Shown here piece by piece: positions 30,128-41,912 of a stretch of DNA of 64,000 bases (its first letter is position 1; each line of letters opens with the position of its first letter). Source of the stretch: Daphnia pulex (Eukaryota; Arthropoda; Branchiopoda; Diplostraca; Daphniidae); assembly GCF_021134715.1 (NCBI RefSeq), contig NC_060018.1, forward strand, positions 9,255,501 to 9,319,500. Direction: 5' to 3'. The notes under the pieces are model-generated. The model ran no database searches and was not told where the DNA came from. It was given only the letters and a program-made list of their open reading frames with translations. A program made the position numbers and the translations under genes.

Positions 30128-31408
30128 CTGGTGTAGTAGTGTTAGAGTAGCAAAAAGGATAATTGTTTTATTGTAGTAGCGTTACCTCCATGTCTCCTCT
30201 GTCATGAGTTGATTCTCCAGTAGGGTTCTCAGGATCTCCCGGGATCTCCTTCAAGTGGAAAAAATGATTTATAGTCAGCAGCTTCTTCTGATGATACCTC
30301 CTTGTTTACTTCCTCCTCCTTGAAAATGGCATAACGACTAATGATGATCTTACGTGTTGCTGGATTCCACATTCTGTAGGACTTGGAGTTCTCACAATAT
30401 CCTACAAAGATGCATTCGACTGCTTTTGGATCCAACTTCCGTCTTAGTGCATCCGGGACATGCGTAAACGCTGGGGAGCCAAAGATTCTAAAATATGAAA
30501 TTTCTTCTATATATCCTCTATTATTCTAAATATCCGGCTTACATCCTTTCCAGAGCACAAAAGGGGTCACTTCATTGGTGCTGAAAATTGTTTGATTCAG
30601 GACATGAGTTGCGCACATGACCGTTTCCCCCCAGAGTTCTAGGGGTACCTTCTTCCAATGCAGCATGCTCCTAGCTGCCTCCATTATTGTCCGGTTCATT
30701 CTCTCCGCAACTCCATTTTGTTGCGGAGTATAGGGTGTGCTTCTTTCATGGTGGATACCATTATCTACCAGCCAGCCTTTTAGATGATTGTTGAGGTACT
30801 CTCCTCCATTGTCTGAGCGAATGATTTGAACTTCTTAGCCAGTTTGGTTCTTTACATGAGCTAAAAAATCTTGCAAAGCCACTGCTACATCTGACTTGTT
30901 ATTCAATTCACGGGTTGCACACCAGCCGCTGTAATCGTCCTTAAGGGTGACAAAGAGTCGATTCCCAACTGGGGTTGCTACTTGAAGAGGTCCAAAAACG
31001 TCTGAATGGATCCGTTGTCCAGTAGCCGATGCCTTTTCATGTCCATGTCCAAATGGGGAGCGACTCATCTTCCCAAGAACATATCTTCACAGACTGCAGA
31101 GAAATTATCGTTGAAAAGAACTAGACCATTTGCACAGCCTAGGGACGCCATTCTCAGTATAGTCTTGTTACTTGTATATTCGAAGCGACGATGCCATGTT
31201 CACAGTGGCTGTAGTTTTATTGCTCTAAGTGCCGTCTCATTTTGGGGTGAATACTGTTTAAGATACATATAATGCATCAAGACGACTCCATTCCGAGTGA
31301 AGGAGACATTATTATTGGAGAAAAAATCAATCCCTGTATCCGTTGCTGTCCCAATCGAATAAAGATTTGCACCTAATCCACGAACCAGAAGGACTCCCCT
31401 CATCAATC
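30128..31408 (-). pseudogene. Copia integrase region, degenerate
   Basis: Integrase signatures include RIHSDVFGPLQVATPVGNRL (first catalytic Asp region), QNGVAERMNRTIMEAARSML near 30,700 (the Glu region) and PKAVECIFVGYCENSKSYRM after the core. Stops at 30,835 and 31,200 and frame changes show decay. A 30-bp insertion lies between KPDI and SYFRIFG near 30,500. A GT-AG segment of 65 bp near 30,108-30,172 could be an intron. Confidence 0.75.
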
Positions 31409-31490
31409 CTACACGTAAAGAAAATATTAAGTAACTCCGAAACCCAACACAACCATTTCCTTTTTAAGTTACAATACCTTCAAGTAATTT

Positions 31491-32940
31491 TCAATTTACT
31501 ATAGATGATATAGGCAGGTCTCCTTGTCCAATCACTGGTAAGCTTGTACCTCCATTACCGGATACATTCCACTGTTCCGGACCAACTAGGACAAAGTTGA
31601 TGAGTAAATCCCGTTGGTCTGTCATGTGTTGGGTGGCACCCGAATCGGCAAACCAATCAACAGATCTTCTTTCCTTAAAGTCCGCAGAGGATTTGTAACT
31701 GTAGGACTGATGCTGATTTTCTCCGTGATTCCCGTTCCGTCGGTTCTCCATTTCTTTTTTCCAATCCCTACATTGGCGCTTGAAGTGTCCTTCTTATCCG
31801 CAGTGATAACAGGTGACTGGAGTCGAAGAAGACACCTTGGGCATCGTTTTCCAGCTTTCTATTCTTAGTCCTGGCTTGAGATGTTTCCTCCTTTACCAGT
31901 CGTTTTGTTAGCGACTAGAGTGTCTTGAGTTCTTGTGGTGTACTATCCCAGGCCACCAAGAAATACTGGAGACCAGATGGTTGGGACACTAGGATCTTAG
32001 CCATAATCTGCGTGTCATCCACAGCTGCCCCAATGACCTTCAACTGTGCAGCAATTTGCTCGATCCCAGCTATGAAGTTCATAATCGATTGATCTGCACA
32101 GACTTTTTTTTTTGTATCATGAAACAAAACTTTATTCCGCTGATTGTTTTTTTTTACCTGCCCGAAATCTGTAGGTGTAGAACTGGCCCCACAGAAGGGG
32201 TTCACTTTCAGCATAAGGCATATTCCGTCTGGATTCTGCTCCACATTTCGAATGCTGTTGTACAGCTTTGGAGTGTTTTTTGTTTCTCTGGCTTCAATGT
32301 CGAGGATTGTTCTGGCCTCGACGTCTTTTTGCTTCCAGTCATCAATTGCATTATTGTTCTGTACTGCCCCGGCTTCATTCCAAACCTAAGACACAAGAAT
32401 AATACAGATCAGGTTATAGTACATGTCAAGTTATCTCTCTTTAAGCTTATCGGTATAACTCAAACGAGCACACCATCATTTAATCATTTCACTTCTAGAC
32501 TTTACACAAAAAAGAAATTTGCCATCAGGCTGAAATCACATCACTCTGTAAGTGGTATACTCGGTAACTGCTTGCCCACCCTCAATTAAGCCACAAAGGG
32601 TAATATTCAATTTGAGTCGTATTCGTCATCACCCCATCAAGAGTGTAAATATTCTCAACATGTTTTCTCTCCTTTTTTCCATCAGCTATCACTCGTCAAA
32701 GTGATATTCAGATTCACACAGTCATAAAGCACTAAAGCAGCATCTTCATGTACCAAAAACTGTCATCAATATATATACTAAGAATCAATTTACCTGCTCG
32801 GGCAGCCTTTCACTCCCATTAACTATAGAGATCAGCCTATTCTTATCAAGGAGCATCCACACACCATATTTCCAGGACGGGAAATTCGAGCCGTCAAATT
32901 TGGCAATGTGACCAACATCCTTTGCCGTATTGTTTGCCAT
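31491..32940 (-). pseudogene. Copia gag-protease region with an apparent spliceosomal intron
   Basis: The start at 32,940 begins MANNTAKDVGHIAKFDGSNF and continues to RLPEQ, where the frame meets a GTAAAT donor. It resumes at 32,385 as VWNEAGAVQNNNAIDDWKQK, exactly the next residues expected in a GalEa Gag. Later pieces read FEMWSRIQTEYALC and AAQLKVIGAAVDDTQIMAKI. The protease/linker gives SVDWFADSGATQHMT (active-site DSGA). Frameshifts and stops occur after 32,210 and 31,915. Downstream of the protease another GT-AG-like gap (about 31,410-31,500) interrupts the frame. Confidence 0.75.
32386..32793 (-). other. Intron-like segment inside Copia gag (408 bp)
   Basis: Donor GTAAATTG follows codon PEQ and acceptor TTGTGTCTTAG precedes VWNEAG. 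Removing it joins Gag in phase 0 with no lost residue by comparison with the family pattern. The segment has stops in all frames. Confidence 0.6.
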
Positions 32941-32992
32941 ATGAATCTTAAATCAATTTAAATAGTATTCCATATTTAGTTCTTAGCATTAT

Positions 32993-33006
32993 CTGGGCCC
33001 ATAACC
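32993..33006 (-). other. Copia primer-binding site (half tRNA-iMet type)
   Basis: - strand GGTTATGGGCCCAG matches the complement of the internal part of arthropod initiator-Met tRNA (CTGGGCCCATAACC), the known Copia priming mode. It directly follows an ...AACA LTR end. Confidence 0.75.
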
Positions 33007-33118
33007 TGTTAAGAATAATTTTACTACGTACATACCAGATAGTTAATAGGGAATACACTGAACGCAAGACAAGTAGGTTTACCAGTTAGATGTATTGATT
33101 AAGAGTAACTTTACAACA
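33007..33118 (-). repeat. Probable short Copia 5' LTR
   Basis: Bounded by AACA next to the PBS and by TGTTG at the outer end on the - strand, about 112 bp. The second LTR is absent, so the outer limit is a guess. Confidence 0.4.
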
Positions 33119-33190
33119 CCAAACATGTAGAGAGAGTGAGACAGAGATTACATGGTAATGACAGCAGGTAAAACAACAGAACTGTAGATA

Positions 33191-36100
33191 GGAAACTTGG
33201 CATAGGTTGATCGGCAACAGTGCCATTTGATTGAACAAAGGGGAGAAGGACTTAGTTTGAATCCACTCATGTTTATTCTCAACACTCGTGGTAAGGAATT
33301 CTTCAAATTCATTATACATCACAGGGACCACTCCGCCATCCGTTTCGACGGCTGTGATCGGCCGGGGCCATGCCAGGTTGTTGACTGGCGAACCAATTTC
33401 ACACAATGAAACTGTCGCCACACACTTACCGCTTTATCGGCAAGAACGTCACAAGAGAGCATCATAGCCGTTCCTGGAAGCCTTTGGTTGAGGACGATGA
33501 CGTACTGAATCTTCCCGTCGGCCGACGAATAGTGGCGGGGGTTCTCCGGGTAGCGCGAAAGTAAAAGTTTGGCAAGTCCTTGGTACCAACTCACCGGTTG
33601 GGCTAGCAAAGGAACGAGTTGCGGCTCGCCGGAGCTGATTGGTTCCCTATGCGACAAGGTGAGCAACTCGCGGAACTCAAAATAAGTGAGGTTAGTTGAA
33701 GATGAGGCTGGACTTTGCTGCAGTCGCTGCCAAAGCGTGTCTCTCCGACAGTGTACTTTGGCCTGGTTAACGATGGCACGTATAAGTTCTTCGGCCTTCC
33801 TGGCTTGCTCGCTTATCATGGATTGCATACCTTGCTCATGTTTGGTGTAATAGCCTGGCAACAGAAAACGCAATCAGTACACTAATGATAAATTAAGTAA
33901 CAAATTGAAATACCCAAATAGTTGATCACTTCCTGCCGGATAAACATTGGCGACCTCATGTCCGTATGCTTCACAGCAGCAGCTGCTGCAGCTGCTGCCG
34001 CTGCTACGGCCACCGCTCCTGCGGGCAACGTCCGGTTTTCTTCCGGCACAACCGCATTAACGATGATACTCTACTTTCGTTGAGCGAAGCTCACCTCAGG
34101 ATTACTGACCGACAGCAGCTCGGGAGTTGGCGTTTTCCTTTCTTTATCCGCCAACTGTAAATCTAAATTGCTCTTGGAAATCTTTGGTTGGTCGACAGAG
34201 GCTGGCTCTTTCTCGACGACTTGGGTTGAATCATCCTGGGCAGCCGAGACGGAATCCTCCGCCACACGATTGACTATTTCCAATGGGGGTGCTGAGGCCG
34301 CCTTAACCTACAAAGTAATCAATTCAAAGATGATTTGAATGAATTCAACATACCAAGCTTGTTAAAGCACTATGTCTTACCGGAGTCGCCGTAGACACGG
34401 TCCGGAATTTGCCTGGTTTCTTCTCCATCAACAATCTGGGATAGTATTCCCGCTTTTAGGTCATGATGACGTAAAATTTGATTAAAATGGTCATTGGATC
34501 TTCGCAGACCGATTCGTGGGACACCAGCAACGTCACGTCATAGTCATCCGCGTGTTTGAGATCACCATATTCCCTACGAAGGAAGTTGAAAAGTTTAGAA
34601 AATATCCAACACCAAATTGCGCCATGATTTGAGCTTACCGTTGTATGGTTTTGAAGGGCCACTGTTTCGCTAAAACATACTCCGTCGTGACTTCATCACT
34701 GTCCGAGTTGGTCGAAGAAGCCATCCTGAGGACGTGGAACCCGTAACGGCGCTCGTGACTCAACAGATAATTGAACAGCTGTTCACCCGGAGTTGCAGGA
34801 TCTTTGAGTGTCAGACTGTTTCTCACAACTTGATTTCTGGCAAAGTTAGGAGCCTGTAGAAAAAATTGCGTTAGACAATAAGATTTCATCAATTCAGCTC
34901 AAATCAATGTGTATATACCTTGTTGTAATATTTGTTAAAATCGTCCAAGAAGCTGATTAAATGGAAACCGGGTTTCAATAGGTAATGACGGCCAGCGACG
35001 AATGAGTTGAGACTGCGAAGGTGGAAGTCGTACGTGAACGAGTGCAAGTGAAGTAGAACCTGAGAACAAATAAAGACACATTAGGGAATGTGAAGAAGGT
35101 GCGCCATGCGAGTGGGTTCATTACTTTGATGTGATCGCATTCATTGAGAAAGCGATCGGTGTAATGCGCTTGGGCCGATGCGATGTGCGCCACGTTAGGA
35201 AAAGATCCGCCCGTACCGACTTGCAACAGCCGGGACATTTCCAACGCGTAGACTTTGGTGTAGAAAAAAGGTTCTTGAATGGCAACTTCGCACACCAGGA
35301 TTCCACCTTTTCAAATGCAAGAAATAAATTGAGTCAAACTTTGAGTTCTCGATTCAATTGCAATTCACAAAATTTACCTTGATGAGATTTGTGAAAATAA
35401 AGCGTATTGACGTCGGAATTGGAAGAAGATGATGGCGACGATGGACTAGGACCGCCATTAATTCGCGAAGGATGCGAAACATGACGAACTCTACCCGTCT
35501 CATCTCCAGCGAGTCTTTGACTTTTCATAGCGCTTTTAGGGCCCCGTTTGGTAGCCAAAGGTTTGATTTCCATCTGCAAGAAGCCCAGTGTGTGGAGATA
35601 TTGCACGTATTCCTATCATTCGAAACGTAAGAGAGTAAAAATGAGTTAAAACGATTAAATCACGCAAAAAAAGGCAAGTGTGACTGACTTGTAAATAGGC
35701 AGAACACAACGACTGGTGCCAGTGATCATCTGTCGGTCTTCTAGGTTGGCAAGGAGGCGAATTTCTGGGACTGTTCCGGCCGCCACTGTTGATGGAATTT
35801 CCAGACTCGTGTCTCGGCCGATATCTATTCAACACGAAACGACAATCAGTGGCTATTTCTACTTTGAAGAATTAGAATGACCAAAATAATTACTTTAAAA
35901 ATTCGTTGGTTGATGAAAGCGTAATCATGTCCATGTTAGGATCCCGAGTTCTGGCCACCTGAAGTCGCCACTTCGGCAGGAAGAGAAGCGGCGTGAAGCA
36001 GTAGTGAATGATTCTCGCTACTTGTTTGAACAGCTGGATAATATCTTCAGTAATCGAAATATTATTTCCCGAAGATCGCGCCGGAAACAGCACCAGCAGC

Positions 36101-37063
36101 CGTTGCATTTCTTCCCGACGTTCGGAATATCTCTTCTCGATCCATTGCTGACCCTGCCGAGTCACCAGATCTCCTTGATTCCCGTAAGGCGTATTGCTCA
36201 GCAGTCTTGATAAAGGTTCAAACGAGAATTTTAACGAAATTGATTGACAATGAAGTTAAATGATTCAATTACCTGGCTGGTTTGCTATCCCTAAAAGTCT
36301 CCAGATGAGCCAAGTGAGGCAAACTGGACTGACTGGGCTTACGGCTGGAGCCGGCGTTATAATCGCGTGAGGCGGGCGGGACGTGCAGCTTGACCAAGGC
36401 TTCCATTTCCGACAGGACCAGAAACGGATTGTTGCGCAGAGTTTGGTGGGCGTGGACTCTGCCGGAGCACTGCTGATTGTGGAAGAGACCCAATTTATGG
36501 GCAACGATGCTGGAGAGCAAAGCCCAGCGGGCGTTATGCCACTGAGCCAGACTGTTGCACTGCTTAATCAACGACTCGTAACTGTCCTTGTTGAAGTTGT
36601 ACATCCACATGACCCATTCCTGGTCACGGCTGACCGTGGCCCATAGGAGGCGCTGACGCGGGATAAATGGCGAAACCAAAGGCCCGTGTTCTCCGCTCGT
36701 ATTGACCTTGTCAACATCGCCACCACTGCCGAAATGGCCGCTTTGCGAGTGAATTAGCCTCACCGCTTCTGGGCAAGGATTGTTTGGAGAATCTTGAGAC
36801 CAAGAGACGAAGCGCTGATGGGCTCGTTGAACTTTGAGAGCCACTTGCCCGTTGCTGTCCTGCTGGATGTGATCAGGCAAGTTGATCTCGCCACTCAACG
36901 ACTCTTTCCACTGCGCCATATTGCGTCCTATCAGGATGTGCGTCTTGTCCAGCGTCGAACAATCCAGGCTGCCCTGTTTGGGACACCTGGAAATGGGCAG
37001 GCAGGCAATTATTGTCATAGTTCGAACTGCTTTTATGGCAGCAGGCAGAGCGACTAGTTTCAT
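33191..37063 (-). pseudogene. SZT2-like: SZT2-like gene, C-terminal exons only, with in-frame stops
   Basis: SZT2 is a very large scaffold (over 3,000 residues in vertebrates) of the KICSTOR complex that recruits GATOR1 to lysosomes and restrains TORC1. Here about twelve exons with good GT-AG borders encode roughly its last 900 residues: 37,063-36,273, 36,206-35,894, 35,824-35,689, 35,612-35,378, 35,306-35,125, 35,059-34,919, 34,853-34,639, 34,573-34,381, 34,307-33,914, 33,854-33,430 and about 33,365-33,191. Recognisable stretches: RLLWATVSRDQEWVMWMYNF, WALLSSIVAHKLGLFHN, LHSFTYDFHLRSLNSF, RRDTLWQRL and ADGKIQYVIVLNQ. Two nonsense codons, TAA at 34,456 and TAG at 34,071, sit inside otherwise good coding sequence, and the phase into the last exon fails. 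No N-terminal exons are seen to the right. Likely a 5'-truncated, decaying copy. The SZT2 name rests on recalled similarity. Confidence 0.7.
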
Positions 37064-37114
37064 GGCTCAGGTGACCTGTCATCGTGAAGTCAAGACAGCT
37101 CCTCGCAGGCTGTT

Positions 37115-37651
37115 CCCTAATCGATTCAATCACTCTAACATCCATGAGTAAGCCTTCAATTGCACTGTCGTGCACAATCCTTGGGCATTTTATCATGTAA
37201 GTATTGTTAGGTTAAAATTTAAAAAAAAATAAAAAAAAACAACAGCAACAGCTAACCTTTACTGTTTATGCAGGTTGGAGTGATTCCTTCCCATGGATGG
37301 GGTTCCAACCGGAATCAATTGCTGTCCATTGCAGCTCCCCTGATCCAGAACATTTGTGGACGCCGCGGTCCAAGAGGGGAAGGACGTGGTACGTTGGCCG
37401 CAGGACGTGGTGCGTTGGCTGCTGGGACTTATGACATTTTTTGTAATTTTAGGTCGTGCCTATTGGCCCCCGACACGGGGGTCGTCCAACGTCGAACGTC
37501 AAAGTCAAAGCCAAGAAAAGCTATTTTTCCTTATTTTTAAGTAATAACCCTTCCCCTCTTACCTTTTTTTACAGGTCGTGGCAATCACGGAGGAGTCATT
37601 GCTCGTGGACGTGGAGCCCCTGGACGTGGAGCCCCTGGACATGTTATCTAG
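37115..37651 (+). CDS. Possible C-terminal exons of an RGG-type protein
   Basis: On the + strand, a GTAAGT donor at 37,197 and an acceptor TTTATGCAG at 37,273 frame an exon 37,274-37,388 (GVIPSHGWGSNRNQLLSIAA, then RRGPRGEGRG). It joins in phase across GTACGT...TTTTACAG to 37,575-37,651, which reads GRGNHGGVIARGRGAPGRG and ends GHVI with a TAG stop. Arg-Gly-rich tails bind RNA. The upstream exon has a stop in the matching frame, so the gene may be broken. It is antisense to the right edge of the SZT2 copy. Protein not identified. Confidence 0.35.
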
Positions 37652-38587
37652 TCCCCTCACATCCCGCTGTTTAAAATTGGGTTCGTCTTACTTTTTTTCG
37701 TTTTCTAAGTTCAAGCATGTCCCCTCCCCCAAATTTTGAAGAAATTTTTTTATTGTGGTGTTTTGTTGCACCCTTTTGAGTTTCTTGTTTGGTTGGAGCT
37801 TGCTTTGTCCCCTTGGTTTCCCCCTTTATTGTACTCCGGCTACCATTTCCTTAATATTCCTTGCTTTGTATAATTCAATTTTTTGCACACGCACTTAGTT
37901 TGTATAATTTATTCATGTACTTTGTTAGACTTTCCATACATGCACGCAACCGAATGATCGCTAAGAAACTGAAGAAGAGGTTTGCGGAAAAGGATGCAGC
38001 AATTTCTGCAATCCAATCTGAAAAGAATGCAGCAATTTCGTACAATTACCATTACCACCAGTGTTTTCGTAGCAATTACCATACAATCTGATTTGTCAGA
38101 ACTGAAAAAAAAATTGCTTGAAAATGCCAAGCCTGACTAAATAGAAATATTGCGCAGATAAACATTGCTATTATCTGAAGAGGATCAATATGAAGAGTAA
38201 AGAAAAAAAAACGTTGGTGTAAGAAGAAATAAAACACAATTTTAAAAAAGCTGTTTAAATTTGCCTTCTGGTAGACCGTCAACCGGCACAATTCTTATTA
38301 GTTGTATAAATAAGCAATTGACATAGAGTATATTTTAACTGAAATTCATTAATTCTAATGGGTAATTTAAATCCCCTCCCCCCCCCCCAAAAAAAAGCCA
38401 GGAAGATTATACAGAAACGTGTATACACTAGACATAAGAAAGACCCTCTGCCGAGCTTAACCAAAGATGTAGTGGGCAACGTTGACGAACAAAATATCTT
38501 TTTGGAAAAGATAAGATTTCTAGGAATATTCGGGGTATGTTTCTTCGCCGTTTTATCTGGCAACGCAGCTTGGTGAAGCAGAAGCAG
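37652..38587. other. No supported gene
   Basis: AT-rich 3' flank of the RGG-like exons. Includes a C10 run near 38,380 and short A runs. Confidence 0.5.
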
Positions 38588-39322
38588 AAAGTGGGGCGTC
38601 CAGTCGGTATTCGATCGAATTAGTTTTCGATCAGCTGATTTTGTAAGTTCTTGTACAGCTCGAATTAAATTACAGATTACAGCATTGCCACTTTCAGAAT
38701 TCATCACTTTGCCATGAGTTTTTGAAATTATACTAGTTTTTATTAATGCAGTTTTACTTTAAGATTTAGAATAAAGGTTTCCTGCGGAAGGATAATGAGT
38801 TAAAACACTATCATCTATTAAATTTTTGTTTAATGGTATGTGCACAAGTACTATTTCATTTTGAAATACATGGAAAGGCTATTGGAAAGTGAAATATGAG
38901 TATAGCATCAAAATTTTGTTGTGTACTTTTTTATTTAATTTTGTAATCTTAAACTTGCTGCAACAATAATTTCTGCTTCCAGTGAATATTTTTGGTAATC
39001 TGTTTATTGTAAATTACTTGCTCCTACCAAGATTCGAACTCTCAATCTCATTTGTTCTCAAAATGCATCATTTATCAAGTGGTGCCCTTACCATCTTACC
39101 CAACTAGATACAATGCTTTGTCATAGTTGACACATATTTATCTCGTGTCCTTCCCAACAAAAGAATTAGTTCAAAGATCTCTATATAACAGTTTTGCAAT
39201 GCTTATAAGTGTTTTGATCCGGAGATGGTTTCACTTTCGACCTAACTTTCAGCAACGCCATTGGTTTTCAGAGATCAAGTGACCAAAACTAATTCAATCG
39301 GATACCGTCTGGACACCCAGTG
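38588..39322. repeat. 735-bp TIR element (MITE) with ~45-bp imperfect inverted ends
   Basis: The left end GGGCGTCCAGTCGGTATTCG and the right end (other strand) GGGTGTCCAGACGGTATCCG continue in similarity for about 45 bp (both include GAATTAGTTTT). No transposase frame. The internal sequence contains a tRNA-like stretch (next entry). Ends resemble hAT-type non-autonomous elements, but the target duplication is unclear. Confidence 0.7.
39028..39112 (-). repeat. tRNA-like (SINE-type) pol III promoter region
   Basis: - strand TCTAGTTGGGTAAGATGGTA resembles a tRNA D-arm/box A, and GAGTTCGAATCTTGG resembles box B and the T-arm. The anticodon region is too long and unpaired for a functional tRNA, so a tRNA-derived SINE or tRNA relic is likelier. 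Confidence 0.5.
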
Positions 39323-39860
39323 AACAAAATCATAAAGGAGTAAGCATTGTTTCCAAGGTCGTGCTTCCTACTTTATTAATGATTTGTGCCAGGGGGTGTA
39401 GGAAAGCTTTATATGCAAATAAAGAAGCAAATTTTTATGCATGATTTTAGAGAAAAAGGAAAAATTTTGAGCTGTCCAAATTGGGAACGGCGTCTTCTCT
39501 ACTACGGTTGGGATTTATGTTGTCTAAATGAGAGCTCTTCACAAAAAAGTAGAACTTAGAGTTATTTTGCTGGAATTTTTAAAATTATGTCCAGCATACC
39601 CTAGTTACACATTTTTCTGTTTGAGAAAGCTTAGCCGGAAGTCTTGCCTTTGCCTCCACATACATTTTAGGTTAAAGTGTATGCAATGCTGATTTTCGGT
39701 TTCGGAACTCGATATATGGATAAATATAAATTGCCTTCACAAATTCAATAAAATGTTTTATCCTTGATATGCTCAGAAGATGCATGCCTCTGATAAACAA
39801 GAAAATAGCTTCTGCACGCAGAATTGACATTAATCATGTAATAAAAGAGTAGTAACCTAC

Positions 39861-40162
39861 CTCTTGGTACTTTTCTAAATCATAGATGACATTGCAGAAA
39901 ACGCACAATTGGACATTAGACGAAATTTCCTTTAAAACTTTTCGATCGGTTCCTTGTTGTTGAAGAGTCCAGAATTGTCATTAGTTCTATCGTCATCGGC
40001 TTGATCAAAGACGACAAGATAAAGATCAATGTGGACTTCTTGCTTGTCCTCCGAAGACATTGACGATAAATTTCCCTCTATTTCCACTTCGAAAGTATCT
40101 GCAGGGACTTTACTTTTCCAGTTTGGGAATTTCTGCAAATGTGGTACACGTTGGTAATCCAA
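39861..40162 (-). CDS. Unidentified exon or relic
   Basis: A - strand open stretch reading FPNWKSKVPADTFEVEIEGN and then an acidic region (DQADDDRTNDNSG). After a frame change near 39,940 it continues as LKEISSNVQLCVFCNVIYDL to a GTAGGT donor at about 39,861. Balanced composition argues for real coding ancestry. Family not recognised. Confidence 0.35.
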
Positions 40163-40739
40163 GAAGCATGCTTTTAAAAGCCACAGTTAAAAATGTTGGT
40201 CGATACCTAATAGAATATTTTTGGATTTTCGCGAACAAATGCCACCAATAAAAGCAATTGGTACTGTTTGGAATGCGAACGTATCCAATTCAAACACCAA
40301 ATTTGTGATGAAATGTGGTTGAATAAATTACACGAGAATTGTCCTGATCACCTTGTATGGGCACGTTGTGTGACGTTGTAAAGTGTTGGTAGCTAAATTG
40401 ATAGATAGTCAGTCAGTGGCCGACCAATCCCCCGAAACCGCAAGTTTACCGGGGGAAGAGGCACAGAGGAGTTTGGAAGGAGATTGATATGCAACAGGTA
40501 CATTTCTGAAGCGTGTTTTGACATTGAATCCAAAGAAGATACTTGTTAAGAGAGAATATACAAGGATATGAAACTATAAATAGAAGTACAAAGTATTATA
40601 CAATCTAACTGAGAAAAAATTAGTTCTTCATAAAAAATCTCTAAAAAATAATTGTCATATCAGTAGGCAAGCTTACAAAATCTCAATCAGAGAATCAAAG
40701 CAAATTGAAAAACAGTAGGCTTCGGGTATGACACCGATG

Positions 40740-41912
40740 TAAAAAAAATATTATATGAGAAAACAGGTTGAAAGGGGAATCAACAATTTCCACGACATCC
40801 ATAGCGGATTATTTCAGACCAGAGTCTAGAGAAATACTGGTTGCCACTACACTAAACAACTCTGTGAGCCTTATTGAAGGTCTTGCCACATGGGAACTGA
40901 AAAGTCGCATCATAAAATTCTTGCGCTTGATGCATAAACAAATCAAGAAAGTTTTCGCACAAATTCCTTCCTCAATTCCAACAACAATCCATTCCTTGCC
41001 TTCTTTTCCATAAATTTCAATCCCCATTAATCGGTTTTGGATACATTTGTTGATGGCATTGCCAGCATTTTTTCCTCGCCCGCCTCCAAAGACACGTTGC
41101 ACTGGCGCTAATTTGAAATGACGCTGACATTGGTGGACGATTTACAGCAGGGAAAATGGAACGTTTCTTCTAACTACGTAGACTTCTGAGAGGGCACTGA
41201 AGACACAGAGTTGGATACCGTGTGAACGTTGGAATATTCTTTCAACATTTGTAGGATAGGTGATGGAACAAATTGTATCGTAACAAGGGTTTGGATGTAT
41301 CGTATGATAACAAATAAAGCTGCATAGAAATAAATTTTTGTTGAGGTGTTCATTTATTGCTAAGTACGGCATTTGAAATAACATAAAATTGTCTTGTTTC
41401 CCGTTGCCTGTTTGCTGAATTTGAATAAAGCGTGGATTCGTTTGAGTTACTGGGGGAAAACTGGTTAACTAGCTGCTGATTAGTCAATGACATTTGAGGA
41501 GGAAGCATTTTGGTTTGCCTCGGTTGAGTTTCTACAACGCCGAAATGTTCAGTCCAGTATTGGACAGCGAAGTAGTGATATAATCCATTGTAGGCCACCT
41601 GCACGATAGATTTGCGTCTTTTAAGGTGCTCGATGACTGTAGTTGTGTTCTCATGCAGGCTGGCAAATCTTTACAGAAACCTGCAATTAATTTTGTAACT
41701 GTTTGTTTCGTGTTGACGTGTTTTAAGCTGAAGGGTGCAGCTTTTGTGCTTTGGGAGATTAGCTGTGTTGTATACGGTAGTATTAACATCATCATTCATG
41801 TCTTTAACAATGAGTTTATCGAGCGTGTCACTACAATTGATATGATTCCGTTATTTAAGCTATTAAAGACTAAAAGACTGGCAAACGACGCTATCGCCTC
41901 ATTTCCTGCGTA
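40740..41912 (-). pseudogene. Possible hAT-like transposase relic
   Basis: Scattered - strand fragments in the order expected for a BED/hAT transposase: a Cys/His stretch ending NTTTVIEHLKRRKS near 41,610, an exon 41,599-41,350 starting after a GCAG acceptor (VAYNGLYHYFAVQYWTEHFG, then a Gln/Ser-rich tail), and near 40,900 LFMHQAQEFYDATFQF. All are broken by stops. The assignment is weak. Confidence 0.3.

Larger units (their letters stand above)
24946..33118 (-). mobile_element. Degenerate Copia element (GalEa-like), interrupted by a LINE
   Basis: Gag, integrase, reverse transcriptase and RNase H remnants lie in order on the - strand from about 33.1 to 28.5 kb. The last RNase H portion (CDNQSAIRLVKNPEFHQRT) resumes at 25,110-24,946 after the LINE. 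The PBS pairs with the internal part of initiator-Met tRNA, the Copia habit. The upstream LTR appears very short (about 110 bp), which together with the Gag motifs resembles GalEa elements of crustaceans. Many stops and frameshifts show it is dead. The downstream LTR is missing: the element ends at the SZT2 exon copy. Confidence 0.85.

Noticed and set aside
32105..32158. Second GT-AG intron in Copia gag
   Set aside because: Removing the 55-bp GT-AG segment would shift the frame while reading through it stays open, so an intron here is not supported.
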